From assembly GCF_005938215.1 (NCBI RefSeq), contig NZ_VCPD01000001.1, positions 496,001 through 560,000 of the forward strand: a stretch of 64,000 bases of DNA, given 5' to 3'. This document shows positions 53,137-61,867 of the stretch, piece after piece. Position 1 is the first letter of the stretch. Every line of letters begins with the position of its first letter. The notes under the pieces were generated by a model that was given only the letters and a program-made list of their open reading frames with translations, had not been told where the DNA came from and searched no databases. The position numbers were made by a program, and so were the translations under genes. The stretch is from Ruegeria sediminis (GTDB lineage: Bacteria > Pseudomonadota > Alphaproteobacteria > Rhodobacterales > Rhodobacteraceae).

Positions 53137-54684
53137 GTGTCAGAGAGAGCGCGATCAGCACGAGACATCCTGCGCCGACCACTTGCCCGTGGTATCGTCT
53201 GGGTGGTTGCCTGCGTCTTGGCGCTTGGGGTCCTCGCCGGTTTCGAGCGCAGCGCGCGGCTGGCCGACCTGACGGCGGAGAGCGAGCGCCTTCACGCGGT
53301 CGCCTCGCAACGCGTCGACCAACACGATGCGCATCTGACAGCCCTGTCGGCCATCGCGGTGGCCGGAGCGGAGCAGCGTCCGGACCTCTTTCGCGAGGTT
53401 GCGGGAGCGATCATGCGGTTCTACCCCCGGATCATCAGCATTTCCCTCGTGCCGCTCGAAGGGGAGGACGGCGTGCTGGAGATCGGTGTCCGCGAAGCCG
53501 ATCTCCGGGAGCTCATCCGCGCGGCCGCCGAACGCTCGACCGGCGCCCCGGTCCTGGTGCGGTATCCCTCCGAACGCCCGGCCTATCTGATCGTCAAACG
53601 AAGCCCGAATTCCGAGACGGCGCGCTACGGGCTCGCACTCGTGATCGACGCCTCGGCGCTGCTCGATGGAGACTCCGACTATTGGACGCGGACCGAGGCG
53701 ACGCGCTGGCTGGCGCTTCCCGACGGCACCTCGCTCGTCGGTGTGGCCCAGGGCGCGCGCGCACCACACTTCACCCGCGCCCTTTCGAGTGGCACGCAGC
53801 CGCTTGAGCTGAAGACTGCGATCCGCATGACGGTCTCGGACATCCTGCCTCCGGTCCGGGTGGCCCTTGCCCTTGCCCTGATTGCGATCTGTGCCATCGC
53901 TCTGCGCGCGATCGGTCGGCAACGCGCCAAGGTCCGCGCTGCGGAAGCGCGGGTTGAATTGAGCGGTCTCGAGACCCGTCTCAGCCATGCGTCCCGGGTG
54001 AACGCGCTCGGTGAGATGGCAAGCGGCATGGCGCATGAACTGACCCAGCCTCTGACGGCGATCCTGGCGCAGGCGCAGGCGGCCCGGCACCTGGCTGCAC
54101 GGGGAGACATGGACCGCGTCGCGGGGATCCTCGAGGAGGTTGTCGGACAGACGCGGCGCGCCTCCGCGATCCTGGAGCGCCTGCGGACGTGGACGCGGCC
54201 GCGGGAGCGCAATGCAGAACCGATCGATCTCAGAGACTGCATCCGCGTGGCCGAAACCCTGCTCGCGGGACAAGCCCAAGAGCTTGGCGCCCGCCTCACC
54301 CTGACGATGCCAGCGACGCCTCTGACGGTGGAGGGCGATCGCGTGGAACTGGAGCAGGTGCTGTTCAACCTGATGCGAAACGCTCTCGATGCGGTCGCCG
54401 AGAGCGCGGGGGCGCGGGAGGTTGACGTTGACGCGTCGCTCGACGGCGAAATGGCGATGATCGACGTGACCGACACCGGGCCCGGCATTCGGCCGGATGT
54501 GCGGGATCGGCTGTTCACCCCATTCGTCACAACACGGGAGAGCGGAACGGGCCTCGGCCTCGCGCTCAGCCATCGTCTGGTCGAGAGGGCTGGCGGCGAT
54601 CTGATATTGGTCGAAGCCCGCGACGGCGCCCGATTCAGGATCAGCCTGCCGCTGGCCCGCGCCGCCCGGGAGGCCGCGGAATGA
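53137..54684 (+). CDS. sensor histidine kinase of a FixJ/NarL-type system
   Basis: About 515 residues. Two membrane segments (RGIVWVVACVLALGVLAGF and VALALALIAICAIALRAI) enclose a periplasmic domain of about 200 residues. The kinase core has the H box GEMASGMAHELTQPLTAIL, in the HELNQPL-type form of DctB/TtrS-like kinases, then NLMRNALDAV, DTGPGIRPD and GTGLGLALSHRLVE. The GTG at 53137 follows GGAACCGGAA; upstream ATG codons lack a site. Its stop overlaps the regulator start (ATGA). The ligand is unknown. Confidence 0.88.
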   Translation: MSERARSARDILRRPLARGIVWVVACVLALGVLAGFERSARLADLTAESERLHAVASQRVDQHDAHLTALSAIAVAGAEQRPDLFREVAGAIMRFYPRIISISLVPLEGEDGVLEIGVREADLRELIRAAAERSTGAPVLVRYPSERPAYLIVKRSPNSETARYGLALVIDASALLDGDSDYWTRTEATRWLALPDGTSLVGVAQGARAPHFTRALSSGTQPLELKTAIRMTVSDILPPVRVALALALIAICAIALRAIGRQRAKVRAAEARVELSGLETRLSHASRVNALGEMASGMAHELTQPLTAILAQAQAARHLAARGDMDRVAGILEEVVGQTRRASAILERLRTWTRPRERNAEPIDLRDCIRVAETLLAGQAQELGARLTLTMPATPLTVEGDRVELEQVLFNLMRNALDAVAESAGAREVDVDASLDGEMAMIDVTDTGPGIRPDVRDRLFTPFVTTRESGTGLGLALSHRLVERAGGDLILVEARDGARFRISLPLARAAREAAE

Positions 54685-55289
54685 CCGCGCCGGTCTATCT
54701 CGTCGACGACGATGCGGCGGTTCGCGACGCTCTCTCGCTGCTTCTCTCGACGGTCGGGATCGATGTCAGGACCTTCGCCGGCCCCGAAGACTTCCTGTCA
54801 GCTCTGCCGAAGCTCGATCCGAGTTGCCTGATCCTCGATATCCGGATGCCGGCAATCTCGGGGTTGAAACTGCAGGAACGTCTGACCGCGAGCGGTGTGG
54901 CCTGGCCGACCGTCGTGATTTCGGGGCACGGCGATATTGAGGCCTGCCGAAAGGCGTTCCGCAACGGCGCCATCGACTTCCTGTCGAAACCGGTCGACGA
55001 ACAGGATCTCATCGACGCCATCCAGAAAGGGCAGGCAGCGCTCGGCCGGGCCGCCGAGGCCGATGCCGAGCGCCGCGAGACGATAGCGCTCCTGGCCGGG
55101 TTGACGCCGCGCGAGCGGGAAGTGCTGTCGCTCGTGGCGCGTGGCTTCGCGACCCGAGACATCGCCGGAGCGCTTGATGTCTCCCCTCGGACGGTGGAAA
55201 GCCATCGGGCGGCGATCGGAACCAAGCTCGGCACGACGTCGCCAGCCGAGATGACCCGTCTCTGGATCGAGGCCGAGAGCGCTCCGTAG
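54681..55289 (+). CDS. FixJ/NarL-family response regulator
   Basis: A 202-residue regulator. The receiver has VYLVDDDAAVRDAL, phospho-Asp in CLILDIRMPAISG and Lys in DFLSKPVDEQD. The LuxR-type helix-turn-helix contains LTPREREVLSLVARGFATRD and VSPRTVESHRAAIGTKL. It is co-translated with the preceding kinase. The likely targets are the exported genes directly downstream, beginning 90 bases after its stop. Confidence 0.92.
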   Translation: MTAPVYLVDDDAAVRDALSLLLSTVGIDVRTFAGPEDFLSALPKLDPSCLILDIRMPAISGLKLQERLTASGVAWPTVVISGHGDIEACRKAFRNGAIDFLSKPVDEQDLIDAIQKGQAALGRAAEADAERRETIALLAGLTPREREVLSLVARGFATRDIAGALDVSPRTVESHRAAIGTKLGTTSPAEMTRLWIEAESAP

Positions 55290-55378
55290 TTCTACGGAGG
55301 TGTCGGGCCGGCCTACGAATGGGGCGGGCTCCCGCGATGGCGTATGTCTCTCCCTGTCATCAGCAAAGGAGAACCGAC

Positions 55379-55861
55379 ATGCTCAGAACAACCGCTCTTC
55401 TCGCGGCCCTCGCTGCTCCCGTGGCGGCCGTGGCCCAGGATCTGCCCACCAGCCCTTATCTACCGCTTGCCATGGCGGTTGATGCTGCAAATGCCGCGCT
55501 CGCCGCCTGTGCGGCCGACGGCTATAACGTCAGCGTCGCCATTGTCGCCCGCGACGGCGCGACCAAGGTGCATCTGAAAGCGGACAATTCCGGCCCGCAC
55601 ACCGTTGGCAGCGCGCAAGGCAAGGCCTTCACCTCAGCCTCGATGGGCCGCGACACCGCCGGGTTGGCCCAATTCATCGGCGAGAACCCGCAGCACGACG
55701 GTTTGCGCTATATGGATGCGCGCATGGTCATCCAGGGCGGCGGTCTGCCGATCCGGATCGGCGGCGCGCTGGTCGGCGGTATCGGTGTTGGCGGTGCGCC
55801 CGGCGGTCACCTGGACGAGGCCTGCGCCCGCGCCGGGCTGGATGTAATCGGCGCCGAATGA
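55379..55861 (+). CDS. exported GlcG/HbpS-like protein
   Basis: A 160-residue protein with signal LRTTALLAALAAPVAAVA. The mature domain matches the GlcG/HbpS (DUF336) fold: a helical start (AMAVDAANAALAACAADGYN), then VSVAIVARDGATKVHLKADN and the glycine-rich IRIGGALVGGIGVGGAPGG. Members bind heme or small ligands or assist sensor kinases; HbpS works with a two-component system in Streptomyces. Here it follows a kinase-regulator pair, consistent with an accessory sensing role. AAGGAG precedes the ATG. Confidence 0.85.
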   Translation: MLRTTALLAALAAPVAAVAQDLPTSPYLPLAMAVDAANAALAACAADGYNVSVAIVARDGATKVHLKADNSGPHTVGSAQGKAFTSASMGRDTAGLAQFIGENPQHDGLRYMDARMVIQGGGLPIRIGGALVGGIGVGGAPGGHLDEACARAGLDVIGAE

Positions 55862-55927
55862 GCCCCATGGGGTCCGTGCACCGTGCGCGGACCCCTCACC
55901 ACGAACACCACAAGGAAAGGTCGAACC

Positions 55928-56602
55928 ATGCGCCTTCTTCCCCTGATTGCCCTTCTCACCGGACTTGCCGACCCGCTTCTGGCGCAAACCGCCCCGTCTG
56001 CCAGCGAACTCGCGGCCTATGACGGACTTTTTCGTGCCGCGCACGAGGGCAATGTCGAAATGATCGAGCGGCTGGTCAAGGATGGCGCCGACGTCAATGC
56101 GCGCGATCGCCGGGGTCGAACACCGATACACGTCGCCGCCTTCGCTTCCGAGGACGAGGCGCTCCGTGCTCTGGCCAAGGCTGGTGCGGATTTAAACGCG
56201 CTGGAGCATCAAGCCTATGACGTCGTGACGATTGCCGCTGTCGCAGACGATCCCGAGCTGATGTCGCTTGCCATCGAACTGGGCAACGATCCCGGCTTGA
56301 CGACCAGCCCCTATGACGGCACCGCACTGATCGCCGCGGCCCATCTGGGCCATGTCGAGGTCGTGCGGCGGCTAATCGCGGCAGGTGCGCCCCTCGATCA
56401 CATCAACAATCTGCACTGGACGGCCGTCATGGAAGCCGTGGTGCTGGGCGACGGCGGTCCGGATCACCAAGCCGTGCTCGACGCGCTGCTGTCAGCCGGG
56501 GCTGACCGCAAGTTGGCGGACCGTGACGGCGTCACTCCCGTTCAGCATGCTAAAGCGCGCGGATACGCCGAGATGGTGGAACGCCTGAAAAGAAAGGACT
56601 GA
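55928..56602 (+). CDS. exported ankyrin-repeat protein
   Basis: A 224-residue protein with signal RLLPLIALLTGLADPLLA. About five ankyrin repeats follow, including LFRAAHEGNVEMIERLVKDG, TPIHVAAFASEDEALRALAK and ALIAAAHLGHVEVVRRLIAA. Such repeats bind proteins, here in the periplasm. It lies 66 bases after the GlcG-like gene with a GAAAGG site, probably in one operon controlled by the upstream two-component system. Confidence 0.88.
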   Translation: MRLLPLIALLTGLADPLLAQTAPSASELAAYDGLFRAAHEGNVEMIERLVKDGADVNARDRRGRTPIHVAAFASEDEALRALAKAGADLNALEHQAYDVVTIAAVADDPELMSLAIELGNDPGLTTSPYDGTALIAAAHLGHVEVVRRLIAAGAPLDHINNLHWTAVMEAVVLGDGGPDHQAVLDALLSAGADRKLADRDGVTPVQHAKARGYAEMVERLKRKD

Positions 56603-56860
56603 GCTGCGAACGGGTCAGCTGTCAACGTCGTAAACGCATATAGACTCAGGCGAAAACGGTAGACCCTCATGTGCCCGAAGAGGCCAGAATGACCAGGGGA
56701 CTTGCATTTTTGGATCCGCGATCGCGTCTCAGCAAAACCTTCGTAGAGGGCGGACGTGATTGACATCGATAACAACGCTTAGAGTTTCTGACCTCGGTTA
56801 AGCTGCGCCGACCGCGACGAAAAAAACCAAACGACGAACAGAATGAAAAGGAAAAGACAA

Positions 56861-57352
56861 ATGAGACCGCCTCTTCGAGCTGCTCCCTATTTTACCCGGC
56901 GTCGAATTTTTGCCGCTACGGGTCTTGCCGCGCTGAGCGTTTGCCATGGTGGACCCGTCCTTGGCGAAACGCCTCCAGAAAATGACAATCCGATCCGGCA
57001 ACCCGTTGATCCAGGCGAAGAGGCATTTATTAGCCGGGCGTTCGAGATGCGTCAGACTGCGATTGAATTTGGAGATCAGGCTTACGGAGCAGTTATCGTT
57101 CGTGACAGTGTCATTATCGGCCAATCCTGGAGCAGGGTCGTCTTGGACAACGATCCGACCGCCCACGCGGAAATGGAGGCAATAAGAGATACCGCGCGCC
57201 GGCTCAACAGCAGAGACTTGAGCGGATCGGTCATGTATTCAACATCTCGGCCTTGCCCGATGTGCGAGGCGGCCGCCTTTTGGGCTGGCGTGGGACAGAT
57301 GGTCTATGGGCGCGACATGAGAACGGGCGGCTCCCCAAAGTTGTGTAGTTAG
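56861..57352 (+). CDS. exported cytidine/guanine-deaminase-fold protein
   Basis: A 163-residue protein with an N-terminal export signal (TRRRIFAATGLAALSV, twin-arginine-like) before a deaminase domain. Zinc and catalytic residues are intact: TAHAEMEAI (His102, Glu104) and SRPCPMCEAAAFW (Cys132, Cys135). Family members deaminate cytosine, guanine or modified bases in the cytoplasm; an exported version is unusual. GGAAAAG before this ATG favours it over the ATG at 56843. It stands alone, 240 bases after the ankyrin gene. Alternatives are an anchored enzyme or a toxin-like effector. Confidence 0.78.
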   Translation: MRPPLRAAPYFTRRRIFAATGLAALSVCHGGPVLGETPPENDNPIRQPVDPGEEAFISRAFEMRQTAIEFGDQAYGAVIVRDSVIIGQSWSRVVLDNDPTAHAEMEAIRDTARRLNSRDLSGSVMYSTSRPCPMCEAAAFWAGVGQMVYGRDMRTGGSPKLCS

Positions 57353-57579
57353 TCTCGACTCGGAGTTCCGCCCGCACTCCGCACGCGCGTCGAATTCACA
57401 CGCCCCGCCCTGACTACTGAAACGCTGCGGGCCACACCCTTGGCTGTTTGCCGACGAATGGACGTCTGAGGGTATCAGTCGATTGACCGGCTCATATCCC
57501 GAAATCGACTTTAATTGCATTGCCCACTTCCGACGGGACAATGACCGGGCACAATTCGGATTCCGCAATCCACAATGAT

Positions 57580-57789
57580 CTACCCGCCTGGCGTGTACCA
57601 GATCGGCGAGATGTAAGAATGTTCTGTCACCGTCATCGGAATCACCGGGGCGACCTCTCCCTCCTTGTACTAAGCCGCGTCGTATTCGGTCCAGCGCGGC
57701 GTCGGAAATTCGATTTCGCGGGCGCAGTAGTGCGTATTCAGGGATGGCTCGAAGTCCGGGTCCCGCCAGACAGTGATCAGTTCCGGCAT
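57580..57789 (-). pseudogene. C-terminal remnant of a DUF3604 protein
   Basis: On the minus strand the frame reads MPELITVWRDPDFEPSLNTH, then EIEFPTPRWTEYDAA, a TAG stop, and continues in frame to EHSYISPIWYTPGG. The PTPRW and SPIWYTP segments are the conserved end of DUF3604 proteins, which are usually over 500 residues. The internal stop and missing N-terminus show a relic. Confidence 0.7.
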
Positions 57790-58256
57790 GGACCGCCTCA
57801 CGACGCTGACCGCACGCAGCCCGGTCCTTTACAGATTTCTGACGGGCGATGCCGTCGAGACGCTCGGTCGGAGGAACCCGGAGGTTTGGAAGGCGCTCGG
57901 ACACCTTGCCGCCGAGCACATTTGCCTGTCCGTCACGGCCATCGAAGACCTTTCCATTCGCTCCTCTGAGGTCCGCCTGGACGCAGTCACTTTACGCCTT
58001 GTCGGCAGACGGCTGGACATTCCGCTTGGCAACGCGGTTGTCAAGGTGGACGCGACGCAAACGGAACTCGCTCGGATAGACGAGGCGAACGGCGGGAGTG
58101 CGCCTGGTTCGCGGAACTCGCAGCAGCCATCCAGAGGTGATCATAGTGCGCCGTGGTGGGGGCAGTCTTTTTCATGTGTCGCCAAGTTGGCCGGCGACAA
58201 GGAGCAGTGGCTCTTTCCGTTTCGAGCCCAGCTTTCACAGGTCCGAAATCAGACTG
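57790..58256. other. 467-base stretch without a supported gene
   Basis: A plus-strand frame (from 57788) crosses it but has no ribosome site and loses protein-like composition in the second half. It is probably decayed sequence between the DUF3604 relic and the zinc operon. Confidence 0.4.
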
Positions 58257-58775
58257 TCACGAATACGGCACGATCTCGTCGGCGGACAGTGCATAGCCAA
58301 CCTCGGCGAGTTGGGTGTTGGTTGCGGCGGTGCCGAACATCCCGGTCACGTGGACGGGCTCGAACAGAGACCTGCTTTCGTATGGTTTTTCGGTCGTCAC
58401 GAAAATCAGCTGGTTGGGCGGCGGCGGGGGCACGTGGATGCAGGCGCCGACATAAGGCACCAGCAAGGCCGAGGTGACACCTTGTTCCTTGTACTCCAGC
58501 GGAACCAGGTAGCCGGGGATGCGCACGCGTTTGCCGTTGTACTCGGTAGTGACCTGTGCGTTGGTTTCCTGGTCGAACGGGGTGCTCAACTGGCCGTGCT
58601 GAATCACGCCCTGTCTGCGGAGGGCTTCCATCGCCTCTCCACCCGCATCCGGGGCGAGGTCGGACCATCTCAATTCGATCGGCGCTTCCTCGGCTTTCAG
58701 CGGCAACCCCGCCGCAGTCAGAACACAGCCCGAAAGGATGGTTTGGCGCAGAAAAGCGCGGCGTGACATGGTCAT
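58257..58775 (-). CDS. DUF3299 protein, Tat-exported (Zrg-operon type)
   Basis: A 172-residue protein starting MTMSRRAFLRQTILSG, a Tat-like signal. The mature domain contains VRIPGYLVPLEYKEQG, VGACIHVPPPPPNQLIFV and VTGMFGTA, the typical DUF3299 core with its Cys and His in ACIHVPPPP. DUF3299 proteins are linked to DUF2796 and ABC genes in zinc-responsive (Zrg) operons of Vibrio. Its start overlaps the stop of the repeat protein gene, making it the last gene of a five-gene operon. Confidence 0.87.
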   Translation of the reverse strand: MTMSRRAFLRQTILSGCVLTAAGLPLKAEEAPIELRWSDLAPDAGGEAMEALRRQGVIQHGQLSTPFDQETNAQVTTEYNGKRVRIPGYLVPLEYKEQGVTSALLVPYVGACIHVPPPPPNQLIFVTTEKPYESRSLFEPVHVTGMFGTAATNTQLAEVGYALSADEIVPYS

Positions 58776-59854
58776 TCAAAAACTCCGCTTTCCGGCGATA
58801 CGTCGTCTCCCATACCTGATCTGGCGGAAACGCCTTCGGCCAATGCGATATATTGGCTGACGGTCAACACATCCGCCATCGAACGAACGGAGCCGTTCCG
58901 GACCAGCGAGGACAGCGTGTCGCTCTGCGACCAGACACCTCGGGCGCCGAACTGCCGGGCGACTGCCGGCGCCAGATGAGGCGCAGCTTGGAGCGCATGG
59001 TCCATGGCCTCGGCCACCGCGCTCTGCATGGTCTCGTCGCCGTACTGGCTGTGCAGGGCCAACGCTTCGACGATCATTTCCTGTGTCGCGGCTGAATAGG
59101 CCGGACCGGAGAGATAGGTTTCGGCGATGGTCCGCACGCTTTCGGGGCCGTCCATCTCGATCATCGCCGTGGCGAAGGCGCCCAGCAAAGTGCTTTCCAG
59201 TTGCGCCGAACGGTGCATTCCCCGGATCAGATAATCGCGCGCCGCGTCGCCGCCGGCTATGCCCAGCAGGAGGACCCGTATGGCCCGAAGGTCCATCTCG
59301 GCCCGGTCGTCGATTCTGGACAGGATCCGCCCGGTGTCGACCTGCAATTTGTGCGAGACGAGAAATCCGTAATCCGCCCGATCAAGTTCCCGAAGGGCCA
59401 GTTTCCCCACAACCGGGTCGGGATGATTCAGCAGTTCCGCAAAAGTCCGGAACCTGCCGGCATCCTCGCCGAGTCTCCATTCGGGCAGTTGGTCCAGCAC
59501 CGAACGAAGCACCGGCTGCATGGCCGAATCGATGTAGGCGACGCGAAGCCACGGCCCGTATGCGCCTTCGCGGGCGAACAGCACGACATCGTCCTGGGAC
59601 CGGGCCAACCGGCGCCGGGTGATGGAATCGACGAGGTTCGGTATGTCCGCGTCGGCGTCCATGCCGGACAGGTCTTCAACCACCTTGTAGCGAAAGGGGT
59701 TTGCCGGATCCTGCCGGACCAGAACCACATGCTCGCTTTCGATCAGCCGATCGACCATCGTCGGTTGCGGCACATAGTTGTGGAACCCGCAGGCGCCTGC
59801 CGCCGAGGCGGCGCCCATCAGAAATCCGATCAGCACTGCGGACAAGCGTGTCAT
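58772..59854 (-). CDS. exported HEAT-like repeat protein of the zinc-linked operon
   Basis: A 360-residue protein with signal TRLSAVLIGFLMGAASAAGA. The first third (PTMVDRLIESEHVVLVRQD, RYKVVEDLSG) looks like a small beta domain. The rest is helical in repeated units (LNHPDPVVGKLALRELD, LRAIRVLLLGIAGGDAA, ESTLLGAFATAMIE), suggesting HEAT-like repeats. It is coupled to the DUF3299 gene by ATGA and follows the permease by 35 bases. It may scaffold the periplasmic part of the transporter. The much longer open frame upstream is antisense or out-of-frame to the permease and is not used. Confidence 0.75.
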   Translation of the reverse strand: MTRLSAVLIGFLMGAASAAGACGFHNYVPQPTMVDRLIESEHVVLVRQDPANPFRYKVVEDLSGMDADADIPNLVDSITRRRLARSQDDVVLFAREGAYGPWLRVAYIDSAMQPVLRSVLDQLPEWRLGEDAGRFRTFAELLNHPDPVVGKLALRELDRADYGFLVSHKLQVDTGRILSRIDDRAEMDLRAIRVLLLGIAGGDAARDYLIRGMHRSAQLESTLLGAFATAMIEMDGPESVRTIAETYLSGPAYSAATQEMIVEALALHSQYGDETMQSAVAEAMDHALQAAPHLAPAVARQFGARGVWSQSDTLSSLVRNGSVRSMADVLTVSQYIALAEGVSARSGMGDDVSPESGVFE

Positions 59855-59889
59855 GCGCGCATTCTGCCTTTTTTGGGAACCGAGAGAAA

Positions 59890-61143
59890 TCACATTTTGA
59901 TCATCATGCCATCCGCCAGGGACATCCGGTAGGCCCGGACGGCGGGCAGCAGGCTGACCAATGCCGATGCAGCCAGGACCGCGACCAGCAGCAGACCCTC
60001 TCGGGCCGACAAAGCGGTGATCGGGATAAAAAGACCATAGGTGTAGTCCAGCCAAGGCTGGATGGCCGCCAAGCCGAGATAGAGCAGCACGACACCCGTC
60101 GCCGCGCCGACCGCCCCCATCAGTATCGCCTCGATCATCAACAGCGCCACCACCGCCCAGGGCCCTGCCCCCATCGCGCGCAGGATCGCCATCTCGCGCC
60201 GGCGCGCATTGAGGCCCGACAGGATCATGGCCGACATGCCCATCAAGGCCGTGACCACAACCATCGCAGACACGCCGACCAGCGCGGTTTCGGCAATGCC
60301 GACGATGCCCCACAGCTCCTGCAACGCGACGCCCGGCAGAACGGCAAGCAGGGGCTCCTCGGGGTACTCGTTGATGGCGCGCTGAACAGTGAAGATCTGC
60401 AGGGGCGACTCGACCCCCAGCATCGCGGCCGTGATCGCCTTGGGCCGCAGATTCATCTCCCTGAGCCGGTCGACCGGAGTCGGCGCGCCGGGTTTTTGCG
60501 CACCGCTTTGCCAGTCGACGTGGATGGCTTCGATCGCTTCGAGGCTGACGATCACCGTACGATCGACGGGCGTTCCGGTTTTCTCCAGAATGCCCGAAAT
60601 GCGGAACGGCGTGTCCTCGTGCTCGCTGAAAGAGGCCAGGCCATGAGCCACGATGATCGGATCTTCGACCACGTAGCCAAGCTGTTCCGCGACATCCGCA
60701 CCGACGACGGCATCGAACAGGTCGGCCATCACCCGCCCCTGTTGGAAGGCCAGCGGCCGGCCGCCGCGGTACCGGTAGCGCTCGAAATACGCTGGCGTCG
60801 TGCCCATGACGCGGAACTGCCGGTGGCTGTCGCCCAGAGAGATCGGGACCGCCCATGACACCTCGGGCCTGGACGCTATGTCCTGAAAGCTTTCCCAGGT
60901 CACGTTGTTGGTCGCGTTGCCGATCCGGAATACGGAATAGAGCAACAGTTGCACGCTGCCGGACCGCGCCCCCATGATGAGGTCGGTGTCCGAGATCGTG
61001 TCTGTGAAACTGGCTCTTGCGCCGGTTCGCAGCTTTTCCACGCCGAGGAACAGAACCACCGACAGGGCGATGGCAAGGATCGTCAGGCCGACGGTCATCC
61101 CCCGGCTCTTGAGCGACAGAAATGCCAGCCTGAACAATGTCAT
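59890..61143 (-). CDS. FtsX/MacB-type ABC transporter permease
   Basis: A 417-residue protein with one N-terminal membrane helix (GLTILAIALSVVLFLGVEKL), a large periplasmic domain of about 240 residues, and three C-terminal helices, the FtsX/LolC/MacB layout. The coupling region LNARRREMAILRAMGAGPW is characteristic. Rather than classic import, these mechanotransmission permeases act on periplasmic partners. It overlaps the ATPase gene by ATGA. Zinc-related function is inferred from the DUF2796 and DUF3299 neighbours. Confidence 0.9.
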   Translation of the reverse strand: MTLFRLAFLSLKSRGMTVGLTILAIALSVVLFLGVEKLRTGARASFTDTISDTDLIMGARSGSVQLLLYSVFRIGNATNNVTWESFQDIASRPEVSWAVPISLGDSHRQFRVMGTTPAYFERYRYRGGRPLAFQQGRVMADLFDAVVGADVAEQLGYVVEDPIIVAHGLASFSEHEDTPFRISGILEKTGTPVDRTVIVSLEAIEAIHVDWQSGAQKPGAPTPVDRLREMNLRPKAITAAMLGVESPLQIFTVQRAINEYPEEPLLAVLPGVALQELWGIVGIAETALVGVSAMVVVTALMGMSAMILSGLNARRREMAILRAMGAGPWAVVALLMIEAILMGAVGAATGVVLLYLGLAAIQPWLDYTYGLFIPITALSAREGLLLVAVLAASALVSLLPAVRAYRMSLADGMMIKM

Positions 61144-61865
61144 GCCGCTGCCACGCCGCTCGTGACGGCGAGATCGGAAAGCTGGACCGAGCGATCGAAC
61201 CGATCCGCCAACCGCTCGTCATGACTGACCATGATCAGGGTGCTTTCCGCCTGCGCGACCTGATCGAACAGAAGGTCGATGAACTCGGCCTGAGCCTTCT
61301 TGTCCAGTGCCGAGGTCGGCTCGTCCGCCACGATGATCTCGGGCCGGCCGATCATGGCGCGCGCCACCGCGACCCGCTGTTGCTGACCGACGGACAGGTT
61401 CGACGCCGGCTCGTCCGTGACGAGGTTCCGCGGCAATCCCAAAGCGGCGGCAAGTTCCAGCGCCTCGTCCCGCGGCGAGGCGCAGCGCGCCCGGCGTTCA
61501 GGCGAAAAGCGGAGCGGAACAAGAATGTTCTCGATCGCGCTGGCATAGGGCAACAGGTTGAACATCTGGAAGATCACGCCGATCTTGTTCGCGCGCAGAC
61601 GGTCGCGCCGCGCGGCACTCAGCTGGGTCAACTCCTGCCCGGCGACACGGATCGACCCCTGATCCGGAGCGACAACGCCGCAAATCAGGCTGAGAAGCGT
61701 CGATTTCCCGCCGCCGCTCTCGCCAAGCAGCAGCAGCCTTTCGGCGCGCGGCACGCGGAATTCGGCGACCGTCATCGAGAACGCGCTGTTCGGCCAGGAA
61801 AACCGAATGTCGTTGACGTCAACCGCACAGGTGTCGGGCTGGGCCGGGGCCGCGCCATGATGCAT
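61140..61865 (-). CDS. LolD/MacB-type ABC ATPase
   Basis: A 241-residue nucleotide-binding subunit: Walker A GESGGGKSTLLSL, Q-loop IFQMFNLLPYASAIEN, signature LSVGQQQRVAVARAM, Walker B EIIVADEPTSALD and switch His in LIMVSHDERLAD. It pairs with the FtsX-type permease immediately downstream, whose start overlaps its stop. It lies 2 bases after the DUF2796 gene. Confidence 0.93.
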   Translation of the reverse strand: MHHGAAPAQPDTCAVDVNDIRFSWPNSAFSMTVAEFRVPRAERLLLLGESGGGKSTLLSLICGVVAPDQGSIRVAGQELTQLSAARRDRLRANKIGVIFQMFNLLPYASAIENILVPLRFSPERRARCASPRDEALELAAALGLPRNLVTDEPASNLSVGQQQRVAVARAMIGRPEIIVADEPTSALDKKAQAEFIDLLFDQVAQAESTLIMVSHDERLADRFDRSVQLSDLAVTSGVAAA

Positions 61866-61867
61866 GG

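Noticed and set aside
59855-61222. N-terminal 456 residues of a continuous 816-residue frame ending at 58772
   Set aside because: This part overlaps the FtsX-type permease in another frame and has arginine-rich shadow composition. The signal peptide at 59854 marks the true start of the repeat protein.
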